A stretch of DNA of 64,000 nt from NCBI RefSeq assembly GCF_903645305.1, contig NZ_CAHJXO010000002.1, positions 434,001 to 498,000 on the forward strand. Reading direction: 5' to 3'. The translations under genes were made by a program, and so were the position numbers. Shown here in pieces: positions 37,855 to 45,377 of the stretch. The notes under the pieces were generated by a model. The model did not search any database and was not told the DNA's origin. It worked only from the letters and a program-made list of their open reading frames with translations. Every line of letters starts with the position of its first letter. The first letter of the stretch is position 1. The stretch comes from Corynebacterium sp. Marseille-P4321. GTDB lineage: Bacteria > Actinomycetota > Actinomycetes > Mycobacteriales > Mycobacteriaceae.

Positions 37855-38727
37855 CTACTCCCGGTTCGCCAGTGCCGCGTCGTATAAATCGCCGACCTTT
37901 ACCCCGTTGGCCTTGGCCACTTCTTTCACGGCGTCTTTCAAGCGCGCGCCATTATCGACGAGCTCCGCTACGGCCCCCAACAACTCTTCCGGCTCTGCTT
38001 GCTTCGCGGCGCCACCTTCGATCACAAGCGTGATCTCGCCGCGCACACCCTCGGCGGCCCACTCGGCCAGCTCGCCCAACGCGCCGCGTTTGACCTCCTC
38101 GTACGTCTTCGTCAGCTCGCGGCACACCGCGGCGCGACGGTCGGGGCCAAGTACCGCGGCTGCGTCGATAAGCAACTGCTCGATGCGGTGCGGCGACTCG
38201 AAGCAGCACACCGCGCGACGCTCCTGCACCAGCGATTCCAGCCAGGCGCGGCGCGCGCCGGATTTGCGCGGAGCGAAGCCGTCGAAGATGAAGTGGCCCA
38301 CATTCAGCCCGGACAGCGCGAGCGCAGTGGTCACCGCCGATGGCCCCGGGATGCACGTCACCGGCACGTCAGCGTCGTGCGCCGCCGCAACAATCGACAA
38401 CCCCGGGTCGGAGACAATCGGCATGCCCGCGTCCGTGACCACCAGCACCACCCCGTTTCGTGCCGCGGCGATAAGGTCGGCGGCGCGCGCGTCCTCGTTG
38501 TGGTCGAAGTTGCTCACCACCCGGCCGGTGATCTCCACCCCCAGCGCCGCGGCGAGTGCACGCGTGCGGCGGGTGTCCTCCGCAGCCACCACATCGGCGC
38601 CCGCGAGCGCCGCCCGCAACCTGTCGGAGGCGTCCCCGATGTTGCCCAGCGGCGTGGCGGCGAGCACCACCCCGCGGGCGGGAAGACGGGCGGAATCGGC
38701 ATCGAGTGCATCGTGCGGTGCGACCAT
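37855..38727 (-). CDS. rsmI: 16S rRNA (cytidine-2'-O)-methyltransferase RsmI
   Basis: 290 residues, tetrapyrrole-methylase fold. Methylates C1402 of 16S rRNA. Seen: LAATPLGNIGDASDRLRAAL, VAAEDTRRTRAL, VVLVVTDAGMPIVSDPG, ITCIPGPSAVTTAL-like segment (VTCIPGPSAVTTALALSG), FIFDGFAPRKSGARRAWL and ITLVIEGG. Start MVAPHDA chosen for the family N-terminus. Divergent from pmt, as in mycobacteria and other corynebacteria. Contains a copy of the 11-base word (QLLIDAA). Confidence 0.94.
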   Translation of the reverse strand: MVAPHDALDADSARLPARGVVLAATPLGNIGDASDRLRAALAGADVVAAEDTRRTRALAAALGVEITGRVVSNFDHNEDARAADLIAAARNGVVLVVTDAGMPIVSDPGLSIVAAAHDADVPVTCIPGPSAVTTALALSGLNVGHFIFDGFAPRKSGARRAWLESLVQERRAVCCFESPHRIEQLLIDAAAVLGPDRRAAVCRELTKTYEEVKRGALGELAEWAAEGVRGEITLVIEGGAAKQAEPEELLGAVAELVDNGARLKDAVKEVAKANGVKVGDLYDAALANRE

Positions 38728-38753
38728 GGGCCTTGAGTGTACGCAGCAGGCGC

Positions 38754-38759
38754 TAGAAT
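38754..38759 (+). promoter_or_regulatory. -10 element TAGAAT for pmt
   Basis: TAGAAT ends ten bases before the GTG start, giving a leader of zero to three bases. Confidence 0.5.
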
Positions 38760-38768
38760 CTTTGAGCC

Positions 38769-40379
38769 GTGACCACAATTGCGCCCCTCCCCGACACGCA
38801 CGCCACCTCCACCCCGGCCGTGCGGCCCAACCGCCCGGACCCCAAAGCGCCGGTCGACTCGCCTTGGACGCGCCGCGACACCATCGCAGCGTGGGTGATC
38901 GGCGTAGTCGCGCTACTCACCCGCTTCATCGGGCTGACCCAGCCCACCAGCTCCGGCACCCCGGTCTTCGACGAGAAGCACTACGTGCCGCAGGGTTGGG
39001 ACATGGTGCGCAGCCACTTCAACATCGTGCTCGGCGGAATCGAATCCAACCCCGCCTACGGCTTGGTGGTGCACCCGCCGCTGGGCAAGCAACTGCTGGC
39101 GGCGGGCGAGATGATCTTCGGCTACACGCCGCTGGGCTGGCGCATCATGACCGCGTTGTTCGGCACCGCCGTGATTGTGTTCATCTTCCTGCTTGCGCGC
39201 CGGTTGTCGCAGTCCACGAACATCGCGATTGTGGCGGGCATCATCGCCATCTTCGACGGCGTGCTGCTGGTCGCCGCGAAGTTCGGCATGCTGGATATCT
39301 TCCAGGTGCTCTTTGTGGTCATGGCGGCCTGGACGATCGTCGGCGACATGCGCCAGGTGCACCACCGCTGGCACGACGCGTGGCTGGCCGGAAAGCTGGA
39401 GGGCACCGGCCCGTACGGCCCGCGCATGGGGTTCCGCTGGTGGCGCTTCGCCACCGGCGTGCTTTTGGGGCTCGCGCTCTCCGTGAAGTGGTCGGGCCTG
39501 TACTACATCATGTTCTTCGGGCTGATGAGCTCGTTTTGGGATTTGTGGTTGCGCCGAAAGTACGGGGTGGAAAAGCCGGTTGCGGGCACGTTGCTTCGCG
39601 ACGTCCCCTCGGCGCTCGCCTCCATCGTGCTCATCCCGGCGCTGCTGTACATCTGGTCCTGGCGCGCCTGGTTCGCCTCCGAGACGTCCGTGTACAGGCA
39701 CTCGCTTGCCGACGGAACCATCGCCGACTCCGACTGGCCCTGGCTTTCCCACCTGCCTGAGCCCGCGGCGGGGTGGCTGTACTACCACTTCTCAGTGCTG
39801 GACTTCCACAGCTCCCTGACCTCCTCCGGCGGGCACTCGCACCCGTGGGACTCCAAGCCGTGGGCGTGGCTCGTCTCGGCGCGCCCCATCCTCTACTACT
39901 CCGCCACCGACCTGGAATGCCCGGTGGGCGACGGCACGTGCCGCGAGATGATCTACATGTTCGGCACACCCATCATCTGGTGGCTGACCATCCCGGTGTT
40001 GCTGTGGGCCGCATGGGTGTGGCTCACCCGCAAGGACTTCCGCGTGATTGTCCCGTTCATCGGGTTCATGGCCGGCTTCGTGCCGTGGCTGGCCGCCTTC
40101 GACCGCCAGATGTACTTCTTCTACGCCATCGCGCTGGTGCCGTTTACCATCGTGCTTATCGCTCTCGCGCTCGGCGAGCTATCGAAGCGCGGTGGGCCTG
40201 TCACCTGGGGCTGGGTGCGAAAGCTCGCAGGGTTTGAAATGCGCTGGGGCCAGCTTGCCGCCGTGGTCTACCTCGCCGCCGTGGTGGCCGCGTTTATTTA
40301 CTGGTCCCCCATCTTCTACGGCTTCACGGTGCCGGAGGGCTACTACCAGTCCCTGATGTGGCTGCCCAGCTGGCAGTAA
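38769..40379 (+). CDS. pmt: Protein O-mannosyltransferase (Pmt, GT39)
   Basis: 536 residues with about eleven helices. Transfers mannose from polyprenyl-phosphate-mannose to Ser/Thr of exported proteins. Seen: FDEKHYVPQGWDM, which holds the catalytic Asp-Glu pair of the first periplasmic loop; HPPLGKQLLAAGE; FGMLDIFQVLFVVMAAW; GLALSVKWSGLYYI; and the C-terminal FIYWSPIFYGFTVPEGYYQSLMWLPSW. GTG start. The Thr/Ser-rich parts of HtaA and other exported proteins in the window would be plausible substrates; that is inference. Confidence 0.94.
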   Translation: MTTIAPLPDTHATSTPAVRPNRPDPKAPVDSPWTRRDTIAAWVIGVVALLTRFIGLTQPTSSGTPVFDEKHYVPQGWDMVRSHFNIVLGGIESNPAYGLVVHPPLGKQLLAAGEMIFGYTPLGWRIMTALFGTAVIVFIFLLARRLSQSTNIAIVAGIIAIFDGVLLVAAKFGMLDIFQVLFVVMAAWTIVGDMRQVHHRWHDAWLAGKLEGTGPYGPRMGFRWWRFATGVLLGLALSVKWSGLYYIMFFGLMSSFWDLWLRRKYGVEKPVAGTLLRDVPSALASIVLIPALLYIWSWRAWFASETSVYRHSLADGTIADSDWPWLSHLPEPAAGWLYYHFSVLDFHSSLTSSGGHSHPWDSKPWAWLVSARPILYYSATDLECPVGDGTCREMIYMFGTPIIWWLTIPVLLWAAWVWLTRKDFRVIVPFIGFMAGFVPWLAAFDRQMYFFYAIALVPFTIVLIALALGELSKRGGPVTWGWVRKLAGFEMRWGQLAAVVYLAAVVAAFIYWSPIFYGFTVPEGYYQSLMWLPSWQ

Positions 40380-40414
40380 CCGACTCGCGCCGGCTGGCAC
40401 CGGCTAGGGCCTGC

Positions 40415-40436
40415 GGGTCTACTTTGGGTTGCGAGT
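40415..40436. repeat. Fragment of the GTAGACCCC repeat family
   Basis: GGGTCTACTTT matches the right arm of the palindrome at 43432-43455, and AGTCTACT follows. It lies between the pmt stop and the zf-HC2 gene stop. Confidence 0.5.
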
Positions 40437-41069
40437 CTACTGCGGGTTGGCGCTGAGCATTCGCCACCAACGGCGCAGACCGAAGCCGCGGTCCGCCGCC
40501 CACGTCCATGTCAGCGCCAGCAAGGTAAGCAGGGGGATAAACACCACTGCAGGCGAGCTCGCACCGGTGGAAAGCACCGCCTCGCGCAACGCGTAGCCGA
40601 TGTTGAACGTGCACATCGTGCCCACGATGAGCAGCACGCCGGGGATCTGCGCGGGCCGCCAGGCGGTCACACCGAGCGCGAGCGCCACGCCAAGGCGCAC
40701 GGACGCGGCAGAGGCCGCCACCGGGTCGTCGCCCCCGCTAACCAACAGCCGCACGGCCCACACGACCCACACCACGGTCATCACACCCAACAGCACCTTG
40801 CCCACAGCCAGGGTGAGCGCGCGCTGCTGGGAGATCCGGCGCCACTCGTCGTCCACCCCGGCCAGGATCACCGCCGACAGGTCCTGCGGCGGCGCCATCT
40901 CGCCCTCGCCGCCGTTCAAACGCTCAGACAGCGCGAGCGCGCGCTCGAAAAAAGCCTGGCACTGGGTGCAGTTGGACAGGTGGGCGTCGACCACGGCGTC
41001 GTCGATAAGCGATTGCTCCCCATCAATGCGCGCCGAGAGCGCCGCCTGGACCTCCTCGTGCCTAATCAC
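40437..41069 (-). CDS. zf-HC2 (anti-sigma-like) membrane protein
   Basis: 210 residues. The N-terminus carries DAHLSNCTQCQAFFERALAL, the H-x3-C-x2-C zinc motif of ZAS anti-sigma factors. Four or so helices follow (VLLGVMTVVWVVWAV; LGVALALGVTAW; IPGVLLIVGTMCTF; VVFIPLLTLLALTW). No sigma-factor gene is next to it. Its start overlaps the doxX-like stop by 8 bp, so it is second in a two-gene operon. It may regulate a sigma factor encoded elsewhere or sense membrane state. It contains a copy of the 11-base word (SLIDDAVV). Confidence 0.85.
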   Translation of the reverse strand: MIRHEEVQAALSARIDGEQSLIDDAVVDAHLSNCTQCQAFFERALALSERLNGGEGEMAPPQDLSAVILAGVDDEWRRISQQRALTLAVGKVLLGVMTVVWVVWAVRLLVSGGDDPVAASAASVRLGVALALGVTAWRPAQIPGVLLIVGTMCTFNIGYALREAVLSTGASSPAVVFIPLLTLLALTWTWAADRGFGLRRWWRMLSANPQ

Positions 41070-41469
41070 GCGTTAACACCCCGTCCAAGCTCGCACGGCC
41101 GGTGCCGAACACCACGAGGATGAGCAACGCCGCGGTGAGCACCAGCGGGTACTCCACCCCGCCCTGCTCCGCGAAAAACCCGTTGCCCAAATGCACGAAG
41201 TAGCCCGCCGCCACCACAAGCAGCGCCAACACGGACGCAACAATGGTGGTCAAAAGCCCAATGGCCAAAAACGTGCCGCCGATCAGCTCGACAGTGCCCA
41301 CCACAAACGCCGACGCCTGCGGGGCCGGCACGCCGTAACCCGCGAACTCGCGCCCCGTCGCCGCCATGCCCTCGCTGAACCAGTGCTGGTAACCGCGCGC
41401 CACGAACACCACGCCCAGCACACACCGCAGCAAAAGCAGGGCGAAGTCGCGGACAGCGGGCCGATTCAT
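41062..41469 (-). CDS. DoxX-family membrane protein
   Basis: 135 residues with four helices: LLLLRCVLGVVFVARGYQHWF, SAFVVGTVELIGGTFLAIGLL, IVASVLALLVVAAGYFVHLG, LVLTAALLILVVFG. DoxX proteins take part in redox or thiosulfate/thiol homeostasis (in mycobacteria with SodA and SseA). Start at 41469 chosen: TATGCT, on the minus strand at 41482-41477, lies seven bases before it, indicating a leaderless transcript. An ATG at 41487 is possible. Overlaps the zf-HC2 gene by 8 bp. Confidence 0.88.
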   Translation of the reverse strand: MNRPAVRDFALLLLRCVLGVVFVARGYQHWFSEGMAATGREFAGYGVPAPQASAFVVGTVELIGGTFLAIGLLTTIVASVLALLVVAAGYFVHLGNGFFAEQGGVEYPLVLTAALLILVVFGTGRASLDGVLTRD

Positions 41470-41521
41470 GCCAATTAGCATAACCATGGAACCGAACCGC
41501 CTTAAAACAAGTCCAATACAT

Positions 41522-42139
41522 ATGACACAACAAGAAGACGAACAGACGGAACTCCACGGCTGGCCGGTCGTCGGCGACGACGGGCTCGCGCGCCCGCCCT
41601 GGGCCGCCCACGACGACCTGCTGCGCCACTACTACGACACCGAATGGGGCATGCCCGTGCGCAACGAAGCCGGCATGTTCGAACGCATCTGCCTCGAAGG
41701 CTTCCAAGTCGGCCTGTCGTGGCGGCTCATCCTGCAAAAACGCGACGCGCTGCGCCACGCGTTCCACGGCTTCGAACCTGACAAGGTCGCAGGGATGAGC
41801 ATTGAGCATTTGCTTGACGACGCAAACCTCATCCGCAACCGCCGCAAACTCCAAGCAGCAGTGACGAACGCTCAGGCGACGTTGAAGCTGCGCGAGGAAG
41901 GCGTGCACCTCGGGGAATTCGTGTGGTCCTACCAGCCATCGGAGACTCCGGCGCCCCGCGCGATGGAGGAGGTGCCCACCCAGTCGGAGGAATCGCGCCA
42001 GCTCGCGCGCGACCTCAAAGCGCGCGGGTTCACCTTCGTCGGACCCGTGACCATGTACGCGCTAATGGAGTCCGTGGGGATCTTGGACACGAACCTCATC
42101 GGCACGTGGCGCCGCGGCGCGTCCGGGGTGTGGGCGTAG
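41522..42139 (+). CDS. tag: Tag-like DNA-3-methyladenine glycosylase I lacking the zinc ligands
   Basis: 205 residues. The Tag fold is clear: YYDTEWGMPVRNEAGMFERICLEGFQVGLSW (residues about 40-72, with the base-pocket Glu and Trp), FEPDKVAGM, LIRNRRKLQAAVTNA, FVWSY, and LKARGFTFVGPVTMYALMESVGI. In E. coli Tag zinc is held by Cys4, His17, His175 and Cys179. Here the aligned positions read Pro (RPPWA), Tyr (HYYDTEWG), Asn and Thr (DTNLIGTW), so the zinc site is gone. It may be active without zinc or have changed function. A start at 41486 is possible. A GCTTATCGACG copy lies 39 bp after the stop. Confidence 0.85.
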   Translation: MTQQEDEQTELHGWPVVGDDGLARPPWAAHDDLLRHYYDTEWGMPVRNEAGMFERICLEGFQVGLSWRLILQKRDALRHAFHGFEPDKVAGMSIEHLLDDANLIRNRRKLQAAVTNAQATLKLREEGVHLGEFVWSYQPSETPAPRAMEEVPTQSEESRQLARDLKARGFTFVGPVTMYALMESVGILDTNLIGTWRRGASGVWA

Positions 42140-42197
42140 GCACGGGCTGTGCGGCTGACTGGGCGTCGCTAAGCGAGCGTCGATAAGCGATTGCCCC

Positions 42198-42818
42198 TTA
42201 GTCGTCGTCCATGTCCGCAAACGCTTCCTCGATGGAGTCGTGCTCCTCGCGGGATGCCTCCCAGACCTCCTTGGCGGCCGACAGGTTGATCGCGGCGATG
42301 ATCGCGCCGACCACGATATCGAACCACGCGGTCGGCCACACGAACGTGAGCAGGCCCGCAGCGATGATGAGCACGTTCGCCACCGCGTCGTTACGCGCCG
42401 CGAGCCACGCACCGGTGGCAAGCGAAGACTCCTCCTCGCGCAACCGCAGCAGAATCACCGCGCAGATCACGTTGACCAGCAGCGCACCCACAGCAACGCC
42501 CGTCAGTCCCTCCGGCGACGGCGGCTCCTGGCTGACGATCTTCACCACCACCATCACGATTGCCGCCACAGCCGGGATAAGGATCAGCCCGGCAAGTACG
42601 GCACCCACCTTGCGGCGTCGCTCCGGCGGCCATGCCACCGCGAAGAAAACCAGCAGGTTGATCGCGGTGTCCTCGAGGAAGTCGGCGGAATCGGCGAACA
42701 GCGACGCGGAGCCGATCGCAATCGCGGCCGCGAACTCCACGAAGAAGTACGCGAAGTTCAGCGGCGCGACGATAAGCACCGCGCGACGGATACGTTGAGC
42801 ATTCAGGGTCAGCAGCAT
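42198..42818 (-). CDS. Cation diffusion facilitator-like transporter
   Basis: 206 residues, about six helices. Seen: FVEFAAAIAIGSASLFADSADFLEDTAINLLVFFAV (helices 1-2, with an Asp/Glu-rich segment in place of the usual HxxxD), AARNDAVANVLIIAAGLLTFVW, FDIVVGAIIAAINLSAAKEVW, and an acidic C-terminal tail ending EEAFADMDDD. CDF proteins export divalent metals. The His residues typical of Zn/Co transporters are missing, so specificity is open. The start abuts the CsoR operator, with csoR divergent, so expression is probably metal-induced. Confidence 0.82.
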   Translation of the reverse strand: MLLTLNAQRIRRAVLIVAPLNFAYFFVEFAAAIAIGSASLFADSADFLEDTAINLLVFFAVAWPPERRRKVGAVLAGLILIPAVAAIVMVVVKIVSQEPPSPEGLTGVAVGALLVNVICAVILLRLREEESSLATGAWLAARNDAVANVLIIAAGLLTFVWPTAWFDIVVGAIIAAINLSAAKEVWEASREEHDSIEEAFADMDDD

Positions 42819-42832
42819 ACCCCCGAGGGGTA
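42818..42832. promoter_or_regulatory. CsoR-family operator between the CDF gene and csoR
   Basis: TACCCCCGAGGGGTA is an inverted repeat (TACCCC...GGGGTA) of the type bound by CsoR/RcnR regulators. It touches the CDF start codon. The csoR -10 TACACT (42831-42836) overlaps its right edge, and csoR begins eight bases after that -10, so csoR is leaderless and self-repressed. Confidence 0.75.
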
Positions 42833-42844
42833 CACTGCAGCGCC

Positions 42845-43177
42845 ATGGCCAACCAGAACGAACAACAGTGCCAGCAGTGCGGCTGCGACGACGCACATCA
42901 GCACGGCTACATCAGCGACAAGTCCCGCTACCTTGCCAGGCTGAAGCGCATCGAAGGACAAACGCGCGGCATTTACCGGATGGTGGACGAGGACGCGTAC
43001 TGCATCGACATCCTCACCCAAATCAGCGCCGTGAACTCCGCACTCGAAAACGTCGCGCTTGCGCTTCTCGACGACCACCTCGCCCACTGCGTCACCTCCG
43101 CCCTCCGCGAAAACACCGACGACGCGGAGGCGAAGCTGAAGGAGGCCAGCGCCGCCATCGCCCGGCTGGTGAAGTAG
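42845..43177 (+). CDS. csoR: CsoR-type metal-sensing repressor
   Basis: 110 residues, all-helical DUF156 family. The Cu(I) ligand set is intact: Cys53 (AYCID), His78 and Cys82 (DDHLAHC). The DNA-binding surface RLKRIEGQTRGIYRMV is present. The N-terminus adds CQQCGCDDAHQH, a second Cys/His cluster. In CsoR proteins copper binding releases DNA. Here the divergent neighbour is a CDF-like transporter, not a copper P-type ATPase, which is unusual. The inverted repeat just upstream is the likely operator. Confidence 0.92.
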   Translation: MANQNEQQCQQCGCDDAHQHGYISDKSRYLARLKRIEGQTRGIYRMVDEDAYCIDILTQISAVNSALENVALALLDDHLAHCVTSALRENTDDAEAKLKEASAAIARLVK

Positions 43178-43229
43178 CCCCGCCTCGGGGGGTCGGGGGC
43201 GTTCCGGAGCCAGGACCGGGTCCGCGCGC

Positions 43230-43425
43230 GTACAGCGCGGCCGTTGCTGGCGCAGCTGATGTAGGCGCGGCGCCGTTCCTGGCGCGGCCGATGCTGGTGC
43301 GGCCGTTGCTGGCGCGGCGCCGTTCCTGGCGCGGCCGATGCTGGTGCGGCCGTTGCTGGCGCGGCTGATGTAGGCGCTGTCGTTGCTGGCGCGGCCGAAG
43401 TTGGCGCGGCGCCGTTCACATGCAC
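43230..43425. repeat. GC-rich degenerate repeats downstream of csoR (period about 47 bp and sub-repeats)
   Basis: Blocks of GCGGCCGTTGCTGGCGCGG, GCGCCGTTCCTGGCGCGG and GCGGCCGATGCTGGTGCGG alternate. One 47-bp unit starting at 43272 is repeated exactly at 43319. Open frames through it are only repeats of Ala/Pro or Arg and are not believed coding. Confidence 0.85.
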
Positions 43426-43431
43426 GCAGTT

Positions 43432-43656
43432 GTAGACCCCAGCGCTGGGGTCTACTTTAAGCACCCCGCGAAGTAGACGCCAGCGTTTGAAGTAGACCCC
43501 AGAGATTCAGTGACCAGGGCTTTTGAAGTAGACCTCAACGCTGGGATCTACTTCGCGAAAATTGAATGTAGACGCCAGCGTTTCCTGTAGACGCCAGCGT
43601 TTCCTGTAGACGCCAGCGTTTCCTGTAGACGCCAGCGTTTCCTGTAGACGCCAGCG
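43432..43656. repeat. GTAGAC(C/G)CCAGCG repeat island with perfect palindrome and five 19-bp tandem copies
   Basis: 43432-43455 is a perfect 24-bp palindrome with arms GTAGACCCCAGC and GCTGGGGTCTAC. Further single copies lie near 43473 and 43492, and an imperfect palindrome lies at 43525-43554. Five direct copies of GTAGACGCCAGCGTTTCCT start at 43568, 43587, 43606, 43625 and 43644. No spacers separate the copies, so this is not CRISPR. Confidence 0.9.
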
Positions 43657-43720
43657 CACCTAGCAGCGAAACCAAAGCACCGCGCGATACCCCCAGCACG
43701 CGAAGCGGAATTAAACGACG

Positions 43721-43748
43721 AAACCACAGGCCTTGTGACCTGCGGTTT
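43721..43748 (-). terminator. Stem-loop after tRNA-Ala
   Basis: AAACCGCAGG pairs with CCTGTGGTTT across an eight-base loop on the minus strand, six bases after the tRNA 3' end. Confidence 0.65.
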
Positions 43749-43754
43749 CTCTTG

Positions 43755-43827
43755 TGGAGCTAAGGGGAATCGAACCCCTGACCTTTGCATTGCGAACGCA
43801 ACGCTCTACCAACTGAGCTATAGCCCC
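43755..43827 (-). tRNA. tRNA-Ala (anticodon CGC)
   Basis: 73 nt. Acceptor GGGGCTA/TAGCTCC contains the G3-U70 pair that marks alanine tRNAs. D stem GCTC/GAGC, anticodon stem TTGCG/TGCAA with loop TTCGCAA (CGC), T arm AGGGG-TTCGAAT-CCCCT, discriminator A. CCA is not encoded. It reads GCG codons. Confidence 0.95.
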
Positions 43828-43954
43828 TTTGCTGGGAAAGAACGTTACTCCTTTCCCGTGTGCGCACTAAATCGCACGTCTGAACTGGGCGTTTACGGGG
43901 CGTTTACGGGGCGATTACGTGGCTAATACGTGTCGACTCGGCGGTGCCACGCAG

Positions 43955-45274
43955 TTAGCTGGCGCGGGCGCCGTAGCCGTCGTCGAGACCGTCGCGGTCG
44001 TGGTCACCGTCGCCGTCGTGGTCGGCGCCAAAGCGACCACCAGAGCGACCACCGAAGCGTCCGGCGCCGAAGCGCTCGCGGTCGTTGGTGTCGCCGTAAG
44101 GCGTCGGGGCCTCAGTCGGGCGGGCGGTGGGCAATGCCGAGAAGTCCGGGTGCTCGTCGTCGAGGTCAACCACGGTGGACGCGCCGCGGCGGGAGCGCCG
44201 GACCTGCTCCGACTCCGCGGTCACTACACCCAGGCGGGCGCGGCGCAGCTGGCGCAGGCGACGCTCGCGAAGCGCACGCTCCTGCAGCACGACGCGTCGC
44301 AGCGCCACCATGAACCACACCGTCAGTCCAACGGCAATTGCGGGAAGTGCCCAGGTCCAACCGCCAGCTACAAATGCGACGACGAAGGTCACAACACACG
44401 CTGCGATCAGCGCAAGCAGTGTGCGCTGGCGGCGCTGGAAACGGGTGGCTGTGGTGGTGAGCTCGCGCTCCGGGTCGTAGCCGCCGCGGCCACGGCGGGC
44501 AGCGGCGAAGGCCAGGTCGTCCTCGTCTGCCTCGACACTGGTCTCAGCCTCAGGATCGGCTTCAGCGTCAGCGTCGGTTTCCGCATCGGGGCCAGCGTCG
44601 GCGTCGAGCACTTCGCCGTCTACGTCCTCGAGTCCTTCTTCAGTCTCCGCGTTGGCAACCGCAGCCTCGTCGACCGCGTCCCCATCCGCCTCGGGTTCAT
44701 TTGCGGCGTACCCGTAGTCCTCCGGCCCGGCGTAGGACTCCTCGAGGTCGTAGCGCTCCTGCTCGTCCTCCAGGCCCTGCTCTTGCTCCGTGTCCTGCAG
44801 CACGGAGATCGCGGTGGAGCCGGAGGAGGCAGCGGCGGCGACATCGGCGTCAACCGAAGCGTCGTCAGCCGTAGCATCAGCCTCGACCTCGTCCTCGTCA
44901 TTGACCTCGTCCTCGACGTGCTCGATCACTTCGCCGTCGATGTGCGCGGGAGCCTCCGCCGGCTCGTCGGCGGCGTGTTCGCGTTGGGGGAAGATGCGTA
45001 GGGCGGGAGCATCGTCGATAAGCACTTGCTCCTCCTCGACTGCCTCGACGAGCTCGTAGTCATCCTCCTCGCCGTGGCGGTGGATGTCGGCGGCCGTGAG
45101 CTTCGGCCGGCGCCGCGTGGGCATCGGTGCGGTGCCGCCTTCGTGCAGCACGCGCGTTTCTTCGTAGCCTTCGCCGGAGCGGCGGATCGGCTTGCTGTTG
45201 CCTACCGCGAGCGGGGCTAAAACGATGATCCACACAACGAGGATCAGGACGATCATAAGGCTCGGGCTGCCCAC
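43955..45274 (-). CDS. glpR: GlpR-like membrane receptor of the gephyrin-like protein Glp
   Basis: 439 residues. An N-terminal helix (MIVLILVVWIIVLAPLAVG) is followed by a basic juxtamembrane segment and a very acidic Glu/Asp/Ala-rich region (residues about 70-260). Two helices come next (LLALIAACVVTFVVAFVAGG; ALPAIAVGLTVWFMVALRR), then a basic segment and an Arg/Gly/Asp-rich tail. Position after glp and rimJ and the topology match GlpR, the membrane partner of Glp in corynebacterial cell division and polar growth. The call rests on synteny and topology, not on a motif. It contains one copy of the 11-base word (VLIDDAP). Confidence 0.75.
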   Translation of the reverse strand: MGSPSLMIVLILVVWIIVLAPLAVGNSKPIRRSGEGYEETRVLHEGGTAPMPTRRRPKLTAADIHRHGEEDDYELVEAVEEEQVLIDDAPALRIFPQREHAADEPAEAPAHIDGEVIEHVEDEVNDEDEVEADATADDASVDADVAAAASSGSTAISVLQDTEQEQGLEDEQERYDLEESYAGPEDYGYAANEPEADGDAVDEAAVANAETEEGLEDVDGEVLDADAGPDAETDADAEADPEAETSVEADEDDLAFAAARRGRGGYDPERELTTTATRFQRRQRTLLALIAACVVTFVVAFVAGGWTWALPAIAVGLTVWFMVALRRVVLQERALRERRLRQLRRARLGVVTAESEQVRRSRRGASTVVDLDDEHPDFSALPTARPTEAPTPYGDTNDRERFGAGRFGGRSGGRFGADHDGDGDHDRDGLDDGYGARAS

Positions 45275-45377
45275 TGAGGTGCCACCTTTCCGCAGGATAG
45301 TGAGTTGAACCCCAACGCTATAAGGGCAATTGCTTATCGACGGCCCGGCGCGCCGACCTCCCCGCGAAAATTCACCG
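45275..45377. other. Short intergenic region holding one 11-base word copy
   Basis: Contains ...GGGCAATTGCTTATCGACGG (core 45332-45342), one of the fullest matches to the extended word. TATAAG nearby may be a promoter part. No gene is seen. Confidence 0.6.

Noticed and set aside
42973..43464. Open frame on the minus strand through the GC-rich repeats with an Ala/Pro-rich start
   Set aside because: It runs antisense through csoR, consists of repeats at its beginning, and has no ribosome-binding site or recognisable domain.
43567..43656. Possible CRISPR array
   Set aside because: The 19-bp units are directly adjacent with no unique spacers, and no cas genes are near.
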